Of a stretch of DNA of 64,000 nucleotides, positions 44,287 through 53,290 are shown one piece after another (position 1 is the first letter of the stretch; each line of letters begins with the position of its first letter). The translations under genes and the position numbers were made by a program. The notes under the pieces are model-generated. The model saw nothing but the letters and a program-made list of their open reading frames with translations. It had not been told where the DNA came from and did not search any database. This stretch comes from UBA1351 sp965140555 (lineage in GTDB: Bacteria > Bacillota > Clostridia > Lachnospirales > Vallitaleaceae). Location: NCBI GenBank assembly GCA_965140555.1, contig OZ223256.1, positions 62,001-126,000 of the forward strand, written 5' to 3'.

Positions 44287-45214
44287 AGAAATCATCTATG
44301 AACTTCAATCTCCTTATCGAAAGAATTTAAAAATCACAGGCTATGTTTTTGGTCACGGCGACCCCTCTGTTTGTATTGTCGGACCGATGCGAGGCAATGA
44401 AGTTCAACAGCTCTATATCTGTTCAAGACTCATTGATCGACTCACCTATCTAGAAAAAACCAATAGTTTGTCAAAAAATCATAAAATTCTAGTTATTCCG
44501 TCGGTCAATCATTATTCAATGAATGTCGGCAAACGTTTTTGGGCCCTTGATAATACAGATATTAATCGTATGTTCCCTGGAGATCCACAAGGAGAAACAA
44601 CCAGTCGAATTGCAGACGGAGTTTTTGAAACCGTCAAAACTTATACCTATGGTATTCAATTTGCCAGTTTTTATATGCCGGGAGATTTTATTCCTCATGT
44701 TCGAATGATGGGAACTCACTATAACAATTCTAGTCTTGCCACTCTTTTTGGGTTAAAGTATGTCCTTGTACGCGATCCGAAACCTTTTGATCAGGCGACA
44801 TTAAACTTTAATTGGCAACAATCAGAGACACAAGCTTTCAGTTTATATACGAATCAAACGGATCATATTGATGAAGAGAGTGCCAATGAAGCGGTCACTT
44901 CCATTTTACGTTTCATGAGTCGTATGGGCATTATAAAACATCGTACACATAGCGGTTTTATTTCCTCTACATTGGAAGAAAAACATCTCATTACTATAAA
45001 AACACCATCTTCCGGGTTTTTTCGTTCTTATGTAAAACCAGGAGACGAAATGAGTTATGGTGATTTGATGGCTGAGATCATACATCCCTATGAAGGCTAT
45101 GTCATTACTAAAATCTTATCTCCAACAAATGGCGTTATCTTTTTCTCCCACTCCAATCCGTTAGCTATGGAGAGCCAGGTCATGTATAAGATGATTCATC
45201 GTCAACATATATAA
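44279..45214 (+). CDS. Aspartoacylase-like pseudoenzyme (metal-site His lost)
   Basis: The 311-residue protein aligns by motif with its upstream neighbour: both carry N-R-[IM]-F-P-G (here DINRMFPGDP) and the same C-terminal beta domain. But the zinc His of HGDE is Arg38 (MRGNEVQQL) and the second His position is Gln127 (YGIQFASF). With both metal histidines replaced, hydrolysis by the usual mechanism is not expected. AGGAGG lies before the ATG, which overlaps the upstream stop by eight bases, so the pair is co-translated. A regulatory or scaffold partner of the first enzyme is the simplest reading. Confidence 0.75.
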   Translation: MHKEIIYELQSPYRKNLKITGYVFGHGDPSVCIVGPMRGNEVQQLYICSRLIDRLTYLEKTNSLSKNHKILVIPSVNHYSMNVGKRFWALDNTDINRMFPGDPQGETTSRIADGVFETVKTYTYGIQFASFYMPGDFIPHVRMMGTHYNNSSLATLFGLKYVLVRDPKPFDQATLNFNWQQSETQAFSLYTNQTDHIDEESANEAVTSILRFMSRMGIIKHRTHSGFISSTLEEKHLITIKTPSSGFFRSYVKPGDEMSYGDLMAEIIHPYEGYVITKILSPTNGVIFFSHSNPLAMESQVMYKMIHRQHI

Positions 45215-45243
45215 TCGTGTCTACTACATAAGGAGGTGACATC

Positions 45244-45879
45244 ATGCAACTTTCCATTGAACATCCTGACCGTTTTTATATTCCTCTTTCCAAAGGCAAT
45301 GACTTAAAACGTGCCTATGGCGGCAATCAGGAGTGGTTTCCTGACAAATGGCAACAACGAGCCGGTTGTGGTGCGACCTGCGCTGCTACTATTACTGCTT
45401 ATATGGCCTTGGAAAACTCAGCATATCATGCATTGTATCCTTATAGCGTCATTGCGTTAGATACGTTTGTACCTCATATGATTGATCTCTTCAATCACAT
45501 AACACCGGGACCCATGGGTGTTAACAAAATCAGTAAATTCACTGCCGGTCTGTCCTCGTTTGCCCAAAGCAAAGGTCTTCATATTCATATTCACGCCTTT
45601 TCTTTAGAGCGGGTCTTCTTTGCACCTCGCGATACGGACGGTCTCTATGCCTTTATTGAAAAAGGGCTCAAAAACAACGCTCCTATTGCCTTTTTAAATT
45701 TATCACGAGGAGCTGAAACACGTCTGCAGAATTGGCATTGGATTACCATAACCGAAGCTGTATTATTACCGGAAAGTATTATGGCTACAGCTTCTGATGA
45801 AGGAAATCGCATTACGTTTGATCTATTAAAATGGTACCATTCCACACGCATGCATGGTGGACTTGTTTATTTGACATGA
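45244..45879 (+). CDS. Papain-fold (C39-like) protein of unknown function
   Basis: The 211-residue soluble protein contains QQRAGCGATCAATIT (Cys42 preceded by Gln), the oxyanion-Gln/Cys pattern of C39-like papain-fold peptidases, and NWHWITITE (His165) as the matching His motif. It has no signal peptide. A role in peptide or amide cleavage is possible but unproved. It follows the pseudoenzyme gene by 29 bases, with AAGGAGG before its ATG. The promoter of rplY lies inside its last codons. Confidence 0.65.
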   Translation: MQLSIEHPDRFYIPLSKGNDLKRAYGGNQEWFPDKWQQRAGCGATCAATITAYMALENSAYHALYPYSVIALDTFVPHMIDLFNHITPGPMGVNKISKFTAGLSSFAQSKGLHIHIHAFSLERVFFAPRDTDGLYAFIEKGLKNNAPIAFLNLSRGAETRLQNWHWITITEAVLLPESIMATASDEGNRITFDLLKWYHSTRMHGGLVYLT

Positions 45880-45898
45880 CATACACGCGTGGTATAAT
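45871..45898 (+). promoter_or_regulatory. Near-consensus promoter of rplY
   Basis: TTGACA (45871-45876), a 16-bp spacer and TATAAT (45893-45898) start inside the last codons of the papain-fold gene, 100 bp ahead of the rplY start, giving a leader of about 95 bases. Confidence 0.75.
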
Positions 45899-45998
45899 AG
45901 ATACAAGACATTATACTGACATCGAGCGGACAACACGGGAAACCTTAGGGATTGACTTGAAATTAACTGATGAACCTTGATTTTATAAGGAGGGTATT

Positions 45999-46622
45999 AT
46001 GTCACAACTTACTATTCAAAAAAGAGATCACTCAATAAAAGCAGCACAATTACGCCGGGAAGGTTTAGTTCCTGCCATCATTTATGGCAAGCATCTTGAT
46101 GAATCCATTATGGTTCAAATTCCTGAAGGCGATGCATTACACTTCATACGTGGTAATGCCGTCGGCTCTCAAGTGGATTTATCTATTGACTCCGAAGACT
46201 ATTCTGTGATGTTAAAAGAAGTAACCTTCACACCTTTAAAAAGTGCTGTTATGCACATTGATTTCCAAGCACTTACAGCCGGTGAGACCGTTAAGGTGAA
46301 TGCACATATCAATCTCCTTAACAAAGACAACATCGATGTCGATGCTGTTGCTGAACTCTTAGTACAGGAGGTCGAACTCGATACTTTACCTAAGTATCTC
46401 ATCGATCATATTGATGTCGATCTTACAGGACTGAATGTGGGAGATGTTGTTACCCTTGGTGATTTATCTATTGCCAAAGATGAAAACTATAATTTCCATA
46501 CGCCCCTTGACACACGTCTTGTAACCATTGTAGCTGTAAAAGAAACGCCTGCTGAACCAACAGACGCACAAGATGGTGACTTAGCTGAAGTCCCACTTGT
46601 CGGTGATGCTCCTGAAGCGTAA
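45999..46622 (+). CDS. rplY: 50S ribosomal protein L25 / general stress protein Ctc
   Basis: This 207-residue protein has the L25 N-terminal domain that binds 5S rRNA (LTIQKRDHSIKAAQLRREGLVPAIIYGKH) and the C-terminal TL5/CTC beta domain (VNAHINLLNKDNIDVD onward), the long form common in Firmicutes. AAGGAGGG precedes the ATG. It is monocistronic, with a near-consensus promoter of its own and a downstream terminator embedded among repeats. Confidence 0.92.
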   Translation: MSQLTIQKRDHSIKAAQLRREGLVPAIIYGKHLDESIMVQIPEGDALHFIRGNAVGSQVDLSIDSEDYSVMLKEVTFTPLKSAVMHIDFQALTAGETVKVNAHINLLNKDNIDVDAVAELLVQEVELDTLPKYLIDHIDVDLTGLNVGDVVTLGDLSIAKDENYNFHTPLDTRLVTIVAVKETPAEPTDAQDGDLAEVPLVGDAPEA

Positions 46623-46633
46623 ATTTTATATAA

Positions 46634-46756
46634 ATGATTAGGATGTCAATAGCATATAGTTGAACTTTCACATACAATATAGTGTTACGAATGCATCTAC
46701 GTAATCTATATATTGTATGTGAATTTAGGGAAACTTGCTGTTGACGCCCTAATCAT
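46634..46756. mobile_element. 123-bp MITE-like element with inverted-repeat ends
   Basis: The left end (46634-46654, ATGATTAGGATGTCAA...) and right end (46736-46756, read on the opposite strand as ATGATTAGGGCGTCAA...) match at 18 of 21 positions. Inside, TTCACATACAATATA and TATATTGTATGTGAA form a second inverted repeat (about 46667-46722). There is no coding capacity. The right end is followed by another copy of the left end. Confidence 0.7.
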
Positions 46757-46915
46757 ATAAATGATTAGGATGTCATAGCATAAGATAAAGAGCAGTCGGA
46801 TAATACTATTTTCCGACTGCTCTTTTTTTCATATCAAGATTAAACCTACAAAAGTATATAGTTGAACTTTCACATATAGTAGAGTGTTACGAACACATCT
46901 ACGTCATCTATATAG
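46757..46915. repeat. Partial second copy of the ATGATTAGG element, interrupted
   Basis: ATGATTAGGATGTCA recurs at 46761-46775, and 46855-46913 repeats the first copy's internal sequence (TATAGTTGAACTTTCACATA, then GTGTTACGAACACATCTACG). Between them lies the rplY terminator. The repeat stops two bases before the ABC ATPase stop codon. Confidence 0.65.
46787..46830 (+). terminator. Terminator of rplY
   Basis: AGAGCAGTCGGA (46789-46800) pairs with TCCGACTGCTCT (46812-46823) and is followed by a run of T. Confidence 0.85.
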
Positions 46916-47647
46916 TTATGCGTCTTTTGCACTTCCCATAAGTTTATCATGAATAATATTACCATCTTGCAATTCAATCAGGCGATCGGACTGATGTGCC
47001 AATTGTTCATTATGAGTTACGATAATCAATGCTGTTCCAAGTTCTTTATTGATTTTTCTAAATAACTCATAAACTTGTTGAGTTGTTTCTGTATCTAAGT
47101 TTCCAGTGGGTTCATCCCCAAGTAAGATTTCAGGATCATTAATGAGGGACCTTGCAATTGCCACACGTTGCTGTTGTCCTCCGGATAGCTTTGTTACTTT
47201 CTTTTTTATAAACGCACCCATTCCAACAAGATCCAATAATTCTTTCGCTCTTTCTTCTTTTTCTCGCGTCACTTTTCCGGCATGAATCCATGTAGGAATC
47301 ATTACATTCTCAATAGCCGTAAATTCCGGAAGAAGATGGTGGAATTGAAAAATAAACCCTAAATGACGATTTCTGAAATTCGCCATTTCATTCGGACTCA
47401 TGGATGCGAAGGATTGCTCTTTGAAAAAGATATCCCCACGTGTTGGTGTATCTAAAGCTCCAAGTATATTTAACAGCGTGGATTTACCCGAACCGGAAAA
47501 TCCAATGATACTCGCAAACTCCTGCCGATTGATCTCAAAGTTAATACCATGCAACACTTCGGTTGCAATATCTGTACCATTCCCATAAATTTTCACTAAA
47601 TTTTCAACCTTTAACAGGTCACTGTGCTTTTTCTTTGTATCATCCAT
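46916..47647 (-). CDS. ABC ATPase of tripartite exporter (LolD/MacB-type)
   Basis: The 243-residue ATPase shows Walker A GFSGSGKST, signature LSGGQQQRVAIARS, Walker B ILLGDEPTGNLD and THNEQ. It is downstream of the permease and adaptor genes, with its ATG overlapping the permease end by 8 bases and GGAGG upstream. It should power the tripartite exporter. The stop lies just past the partial repeat. Confidence 0.87.
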   Translation of the reverse strand: MDDTKKKHSDLLKVENLVKIYGNGTDIATEVLHGINFEINRQEFASIIGFSGSGKSTLLNILGALDTPTRGDIFFKEQSFASMSPNEMANFRNRHLGFIFQFHHLLPEFTAIENVMIPTWIHAGKVTREKEERAKELLDLVGMGAFIKKKVTKLSGGQQQRVAIARSLINDPEILLGDEPTGNLDTETTQQVYELFRKINKELGTALIIVTHNEQLAHQSDRLIELQDGNIIHDKLMGSAKDA

Positions 47648-48848
47648 TGCGTATCACCTCCACCGGATTCAATACTGCTGATTGACGAGCAGGAAGATAG
47701 GCTGCTAATGTACTTGCCACAATAGCGATAATCACTATCACCAGTATGTTGATTGGTTCTATGACTAGAGGAAAAATAGGTGTACCGGTGGATATGGATG
47801 TTCCGAAGAGAAACCCCTGAATAAGTCCGATACCGACTAATGCACCCATGCCACCTCCCACAATACCTAACATAGCACCTTGCAACAAGAAAATTCCTCG
47901 CGTCTGTCCGGCAGTTGTTCCCATTGCCTTCAATATACCTAACTGCTTCGATTTCTGAACGACGGAAACTGCCAATACACTGGCGATTCCGAGGGTGATG
48001 GCTAATAAAACAAAGGCTTGAATCATATAGGATGAATAACTTTGACTTTGTAATGCCGTAAGCAACGATTCATTTGTCTGCAACCAGTCTTCCACAACAA
48101 CCCCTGTTAGTCGTTCCTGAATGGATTGCTTTACTGTACCTGCTTCAAAGACATCATCCACTTGTATCTCAATCTTATCAATGGATTGATTCATTCCATA
48201 TATTTTTTGAAGTTGGTCTAAGGGCATAATGACTTGACGATTAGCTGCATCATTCCCTAAATCATAGATACCGACAATTTCCCCTTCAACAAGACTTCCT
48301 TGGTCCTTGGCTAACTGAATGCGATCGCCGACATGTAATGTGTAATCTTTAGCTAATCCGGTTCCTATAAGCCACTGGTCCTTTTGAATGCTTGTATTCC
48401 CATCAACTAAATTATCCGCATAATTATATATTTTATTCCCTTCCTGAATATGCATGCCACTTACAAGAACAGGATAATACAATCCATTTAACTCAAGACG
48501 CATATTCTTCTCTACCTTAGGAACAATTGCGGTAATACGTTGATCGCCTTGAATCGCTGCAACAATACCTTGCCAGTCATCGATCGTGTCCATGTCGCTA
48601 TAGTAGGTCGTTGTCCCGATAATGTCATCATTATCTTGAACCTGTTCTTTAATTTGATTCTGCCCTTCAATCCAGACGTGCGGGCTTGAACCAACGGTTT
48701 GATTAATAAGATCAATTTGCAACCCACCAATCAACGTGTTTAAAAACACTTGCACTGCAACACCTACAACGATACCCATAAGAATAAAAAGAGTTTGTCC
48801 TTTACCGTCTGTCAAGAATCGTAAAGCCACTTTTAGTTCAAATCTCAT
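47640..48848 (-). CDS. FtsX/MacB-type permease of tripartite exporter
   Basis: The 402-residue protein has one N-terminal helix (TLFILMGIVVGVAVQVFLNTLIG), a large extracytoplasmic domain (about 40-260) and three C-terminal helices, with the FtsX sequence VSVVQKSKQLGILKAMGTTAGQTRGIFLLQGAMLG. It overlaps the adaptor stop (ATGA). Together with the ATPase and adaptor it forms a MacAB-like exporter for a peptide, drug or lipid. Substrate is not readable. Confidence 0.85.
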   Translation of the reverse strand: MRFELKVALRFLTDGKGQTLFILMGIVVGVAVQVFLNTLIGGLQIDLINQTVGSSPHVWIEGQNQIKEQVQDNDDIIGTTTYYSDMDTIDDWQGIVAAIQGDQRITAIVPKVEKNMRLELNGLYYPVLVSGMHIQEGNKIYNYADNLVDGNTSIQKDQWLIGTGLAKDYTLHVGDRIQLAKDQGSLVEGEIVGIYDLGNDAANRQVIMPLDQLQKIYGMNQSIDKIEIQVDDVFEAGTVKQSIQERLTGVVVEDWLQTNESLLTALQSQSYSSYMIQAFVLLAITLGIASVLAVSVVQKSKQLGILKAMGTTAGQTRGIFLLQGAMLGIVGGGMGALVGIGLIQGFLFGTSISTGTPIFPLVIEPINILVIVIIAIVASTLAAYLPARQSAVLNPVEVIRNG

Positions 48849-50086
48849 AGGCCATCTCCATTCTCCTGCTCAACCTCTACTACTTGTCCAACGGAAACAT
48901 CCTCAATGGGTAGAATAATATCACCGGCACTTAGTCCCTCTTTCACACCTATGATTTTACGATTGGCATCATAAATTTCAATTGGTTGTTTAATAACCGT
49001 TTTGGCATCATCAACCGTAAGTACATACCATTGATCCTCTTCATTCAAGAGGTAACTATTATCTATACGTACGACCTGATCGAGCTCTCGCAATGTCATG
49101 ACGACACGAGCTGTCATGTTTTCCAATAACTGCTTCTTATTATCTGTTACTCGAATCTCAACACGCACCGTACCGCTATCTTGATCGACCAATGGGCCAA
49201 TTTCACGTATAACCCCCTCAAACATCTCTTCAGGGTATGCATCCGGATAGATTTCTACTTTCTTTCCAGCCTTTAAGTACGTCAAATACGTCTCATCCAC
49301 ATCAATGGAAATATGTCTATTTGCATCATCATAGATAGTCACAAGGGATTCACCGGCATTTACCCGGTCCCCTTCATTCACTTGAATCGATCCAATGAGT
49401 CCGTCAATAGGCGCAGTAAGAACATAATCGGATTCATGAGATAAAAGTCGATCGTAGGCTTCTTGACTCGTTTCAATACGTGTTAACAGCTCTTCTTCCG
49501 TCTTAGCCGGATACAACTGTTGTTTCAACTGAGCCTTAGCACCGTCACGTTTTAATGTCAAGGTATCCAATTGCTCATGAAGATTTAATACCTCTTGCTC
49601 TGTCGCAATCCCCTCCTCATACAACGTTTGGGTTTGTTGAATTGACGTATTCAACTGTTCAATAGATAACTCAATCTGACTAATTTGATTTTCCTGTGTT
49701 TTACGAGCTGCCGCCACTGTATTAGCCGATTGTCTATACCCTGCTATGTAGTCGTCATAGCGAGCTTTAGCCAGATCTAAATCATTCTGAGCTTTTACTA
49801 AATCCTCCTCAAAAGGAACCTTGTCTAAAGTCATTAATATATCTCCGACTTTTACATGCATATTCTCATCCACATTAACTTTTGCTATATCTCCCGGTAT
49901 AGCAAAAGTCATGTTGCGAGTTTCATCACTATTGACATAACCAATCCCTGTTAATTGTTCGATATATGACCCCGTCGTCACGACATGACCCTTAACTGTT
50001 TCTGGTTGTGAGCGCAACCATACGACCGAAATAACTGCAATAACAATAACACAAAATGCTATAATATATGGGATTTTTCTCTTCAT
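48845..50086 (-). CDS. HlyD/MacA-type membrane fusion protein
   Basis: The 413-residue protein has an N-terminal membrane helix (IAFCVIVIAVISVVWL), a lipoyl-like module split around a coiled coil (about 95-195: KTQENQISQIELSIEQLNTSIQQTQTLY and later LSHESDYVLTAPIDGLIGS), and a beta-barrel end. It is a MacA-like adaptor; in a Gram-positive cell it reaches only into the wall. AAAGGAGG precedes the ATG. It heads the three-gene exporter operon. Confidence 0.87.
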   Translation of the reverse strand: MKRKIPYIIAFCVIVIAVISVVWLRSQPETVKGHVVTTGSYIEQLTGIGYVNSDETRNMTFAIPGDIAKVNVDENMHVKVGDILMTLDKVPFEEDLVKAQNDLDLAKARYDDYIAGYRQSANTVAAARKTQENQISQIELSIEQLNTSIQQTQTLYEEGIATEQEVLNLHEQLDTLTLKRDGAKAQLKQQLYPAKTEEELLTRIETSQEAYDRLLSHESDYVLTAPIDGLIGSIQVNEGDRVNAGESLVTIYDDANRHISIDVDETYLTYLKAGKKVEIYPDAYPEEMFEGVIREIGPLVDQDSGTVRVEIRVTDNKKQLLENMTARVVMTLRELDQVVRIDNSYLLNEEDQWYVLTVDDAKTVIKQPIEIYDANRKIIGVKEGLSAGDIILPIEDVSVGQVVEVEQENGDGL

Positions 50087-50190
50087 AAAGCGAACCTCCT
50101 TTGATTATTATCCCTATTATAGCACATTTTGTGATGTTTTCATTACTTTTTAATAATAATTATCTATTAAGTTTATTTTGGTCTTTTTTA

Positions 50191-51048
50191 TCAACGAATA
50201 TCGTCTGTAATACCTACCAGTTCCAAAGAACGATGATATAGTCGTTCACATGCATCAATTCCCATTGATATAGATGATGACGGAACACGTTCTCGTTTAT
50301 AATAATAGTAACCGGAAAGACCTTTATAACGATCCGACGTTGCCAATTCAACGGCTGTATCCGCGCCTTGTTCCGGAGTAAGAAAGACAAGACTTATTAG
50401 TTTCATAAGGCCACGTCCGAATCCCGTTTTTCTATCGACACCAAGTTGAGTCCCTACAGCACCCGGATGGACACAATTAACCGTCACCGACGTATGACGC
50501 AAACGTCGCTCTAACGCATATGTGTACATTATATTTGCACATTTGGATTGACTGTATGCCTTCATCACTGAATAACTTTTCGTCAGCTGTAAATCTTCAA
50601 AATGAATATAGCCGACTTTGTGAGCATGAGAACCAACAATGACAATTCGCCCTTCCTTGCTTTTCATGAGCAAATCCATTAAGTGATGAACCAAATACAC
50701 ATGTCCCAAATGATTCACACCAAACTGTTTCTCAAAACCGTCTTCGGTTTCTTGTCGATTAAAGGTTATGACCCCTGCATTATTGATAAGACAGTCGATG
50801 ACATCATACTTTTCATGAATCCGTTCACAAAACAGATGCAATTGAGACAATGATCCCAAATCACAATGCATCAATTTCACTCTTCCTTTACCACCGGAAG
50901 AAACAATGAGCTCCTTTGCTGTAGCTAATCCCCGCTTTTTATTGCGACACGCCATAATAACAAAGTACTCTTTCTTCATCAACGCTAACGTTGTTGCTTT
51001 TCCCATACCGGAATTGGCTCCTGTTACAATTGCTATTTTTCGTTTCAT
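50191..51048 (-). CDS. Short-chain dehydrogenase/reductase, retinol-dehydrogenase-like
   Basis: The 285-residue oxidoreductase has the SDR NAD(P) motif TGANSGMGKAT (9-19), NNAGV in the middle, and the catalytic Ser, Tyr and Lys in GSHAHKVGY (about 149) and AYSQSKCANIMY (about 174; YxxxK). Basic residues after strand 2 (CRNKKRG) suggest NADP. It is close to eukaryote-type RDH11-14 SDRs. It follows the putP-like gene by 19 bases and may be co-transcribed with it. Confidence 0.88.
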   Translation of the reverse strand: MKRKIAIVTGANSGMGKATTLALMKKEYFVIMACRNKKRGLATAKELIVSSGGKGRVKLMHCDLGSLSQLHLFCERIHEKYDVIDCLINNAGVITFNRQETEDGFEKQFGVNHLGHVYLVHHLMDLLMKSKEGRIVIVGSHAHKVGYIHFEDLQLTKSYSVMKAYSQSKCANIMYTYALERRLRHTSVTVNCVHPGAVGTQLGVDRKTGFGRGLMKLISLVFLTPEQGADTAVELATSDRYKGLSGYYYYKRERVPSSSISMGIDACERLYHRSLELVGITDDIR

Positions 51049-51067
51049 TTAAATCAACCTTTCTTCA

Positions 51068-52519
51068 TTAATGAATCGAGTCAAATACCTGTAGAACCTT
51101 ATCATGTGGTTTTTTTGTTAGAAGACTTACAACAATAATACAAACACTAGCTACGATAAATCCCGGGACAATCTCGTACAACCCTGTATCTAAACTTCTC
51201 CATACAATCGTTGTCACACCGCCTCCAATGAGACCGGCTAAGGCTCCATATCCGTTAATACGACGCCAATAAAGGCTCATAATAACAACCGGTCCAAAGG
51301 TCGCACCAAAACCGGCCCATGCATAAGAGGTTAAGTCCATCACCGAATTTTGAGGATTTAAGGCAATAATATAGGCAATAACCGCCACCACTATTACTGT
51401 CATGCGGCTCACCCACAGCAATTCTTTATCCGTCGCTTTAGGTCGTAAAAGCACTTTATAAAAATCTTCGGAAATAGCTGATGCGGTTACCAACAATTGT
51501 GAATCTGCTGTACTCATAACTGCCGCCAAAATAGCTGCCAATAAAATACCTGCAACAAGAGGATGAAAAATCACTCCGACCATTTGCATAAATATCGTCT
51601 CTGAATTTTCTATATCCCCTAAATACGCATGTCCAACAATACCGACCATAACGGCAGCAAAGAGACTAAGCGTCACCCATATCATAGCAATACGTCGAGA
51701 TTTTTTTATCATGTCTGCGTGTTTGATTCCCATAAAGCGGACAAGTATATGTGGTTGTCCAAAATATCCCAGCCCCCAAGCTAATGACGATACAATACCG
51801 ATAACTGCCACTGATTCCCCGGACTCATCCAAAAATAATTGTAAAAGGTTCGGATAGCTCGCCTCTATTTGATCAAACGTTGCACTAAAACCACCTAATA
51901 ATATTATAGCACTTACTGGTACAATAAGTATCGCTAAAAACATTAGAATCCCTTGAAAGAAATCGGTCCAACAGACAGCCAAAAAACCACCTAAAAATGT
52001 ATAGCTAATGACAACCAACGCTCCAATAGTCAGTGCAATCGTATAATCTAATTCAAAAACTGTCGTAAATAACGTAGCGCCGGCCACAAATCCGCTGGCT
52101 GTATATATAAGAAAGAAAACAAGAATAAACGTTGCACTTAACAATCGAAGAACACGTTTCGGCTCATCAAACCGATTATCCAAGTAATCTGGTATTGTAA
52201 TCGCATCTTTCACTTTCTCCGTATAAATTCTAAAACGTCTTGCTATGAATTTCCAATTTAAATAGGTTCCGACGAGTAAGCCTACAGCAATCCAGCCCGC
52301 TTCCAATCCACTCATATATGCAGCCCCCGGCAAACCCAATAGTAGCCATCCACTCATATCCGATGCTTGAGCAGATAGAGCTGTTACCCAACTATTTAGA
52401 GATCGTCCCCCAAGAATATAATCCGACAATCCCTGGGATCGTTTAAAATAATAAAATCCGATACCAAGCATAAATACAAAGTACAAAGAAAAAGTGAATA
52501 GAACCTCTTGTGATAGCAT
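51068..52519 (-). CDS. putP: Sodium/proline symporter
   Basis: The 483-residue protein has thirteen hydrophobic segments and the PutP blocks GGRSLNSWVTALSAQASDMSGWLLLGLPGAAY (37-68), TIPDYLDNRFDEPKRVLR and SYAWAGFGATFGPVVIMSLYWRR. It takes up proline with sodium. The ATG follows a GGAGG six bases back. It is followed by an SDR gene at 19 bp. Confidence 0.9.
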   Translation of the reverse strand: MLSQEVLFTFSLYFVFMLGIGFYYFKRSQGLSDYILGGRSLNSWVTALSAQASDMSGWLLLGLPGAAYMSGLEAGWIAVGLLVGTYLNWKFIARRFRIYTEKVKDAITIPDYLDNRFDEPKRVLRLLSATFILVFFLIYTASGFVAGATLFTTVFELDYTIALTIGALVVISYTFLGGFLAVCWTDFFQGILMFLAILIVPVSAIILLGGFSATFDQIEASYPNLLQLFLDESGESVAVIGIVSSLAWGLGYFGQPHILVRFMGIKHADMIKKSRRIAMIWVTLSLFAAVMVGIVGHAYLGDIENSETIFMQMVGVIFHPLVAGILLAAILAAVMSTADSQLLVTASAISEDFYKVLLRPKATDKELLWVSRMTVIVVAVIAYIIALNPQNSVMDLTSYAWAGFGATFGPVVIMSLYWRRINGYGALAGLIGGGVTTIVWRSLDTGLYEIVPGFIVASVCIIVVSLLTKKPHDKVLQVFDSIH

Positions 52520-52572
52520 AAAAATCCTCCATTAGTTATATTTATTCTAATTATACAATGATTTTTACACAA

Positions 52573-52622
52573 AAAAAAGAGCAATCCAGCCTTAAATCGT
52601 GGTTTTAAGGTTTTTTGCTCTT
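52573..52622 (-). terminator. Terminator of the nitroreductase gene
   Basis: AAGAGCAA (52577-52584) pairs with TTGCTCTT (52615-52622), with an inner CCTTAAA/TTTAAGG pair, followed on the minus strand by T8. It separates the nitroreductase from putP. Confidence 0.85.
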
Positions 52623-52690
52623 GATTCAAAATGTTTAATTATACACTTATCAATGATGTCTCTTTATATGTAGACCAATATCTACGTTCT

Positions 52691-53290
52691 TTAGGATAAT
52701 ACTCTAAATTTTTCATCTAGAGGGGAGAATTCTTTCTCTGCTGGATCAGCTAATGGTTTCCCAAAAGGCATCTGTGCTATCATTTTCCATTCTTTAGGAA
52801 TGTCAAATTCTTCACGTATAGCTTCTTCAATAATTTCATTATAATGTTGCAAGGATGCCCCAAGACCTTCTAAAACAAAGGATGTCCATACAACATACTG
52901 GAGCATTCCATTCGCTTGAGATGCCCATACAGGGAAATTAGAAGCATAAAGAGGAAATTGGTTCTGAAGATTCTTAACCACGCTTTCATCATCAAAATAC
53001 AACACTGTTCCGTAACCCGCTTTAAAACTATCAATCTTCTCTGATGTTGCTTCGAATTGTTCTTCCGGTACAACTTTCTTAATCTGTTCCTTTGTAATAT
53101 CCCATAAACGATGATGCTTAGCACCTAACAATAAAATGACACGATTACTCTGACTATTAAATGCTGTGGGTACATGCTGTAAACTATGAGCAATCAATTC
53201 TTCAATCTTCTTTGGTGATACAATTTCCTCATCACTAATGGCATAATAACTTCTTCTTTCTTCTATTGCATTATAAAACAATTCTGACAT
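52691..53290 (-). CDS. Nitroreductase-family protein, HBN1/Frm2-like
   Basis: This 199-residue FMN oxidoreductase starts with ELFYNAIEERRSYYAISDEE (R-R-S-Y-Y in place of the usual R-R-S-x-R-x-F) and has AFNSQSNRVILLLGAKHHRLWDI and the C-terminal block LQHYNEIIEEAIREEFDIPKEWKMIAQMPFG. These fit the Hbn/Frm2 branch of nitroreductases, associated with oxidative or lipid-related stress. GGAGG precedes the ATG. It stands alone. Confidence 0.85.
   Translation of the reverse strand: MSELFYNAIEERRSYYAISDEEIVSPKKIEELIAHSLQHVPTAFNSQSNRVILLLGAKHHRLWDITKEQIKKVVPEEQFEATSEKIDSFKAGYGTVLYFDDESVVKNLQNQFPLYASNFPVWASQANGMLQYVVWTSFVLEGLGASLQHYNEIIEEAIREEFDIPKEWKMIAQMPFGKPLADPAEKEFSPLDEKFRVLS

Noticed and set aside
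46634..46915. Repeated sequences between rplY and the ABC ATPase gene as a possible CRISPR array
   Set aside because: The repeats are inverted and of unequal spacing, with no regular short repeat-spacer pattern and no cas genes nearby.
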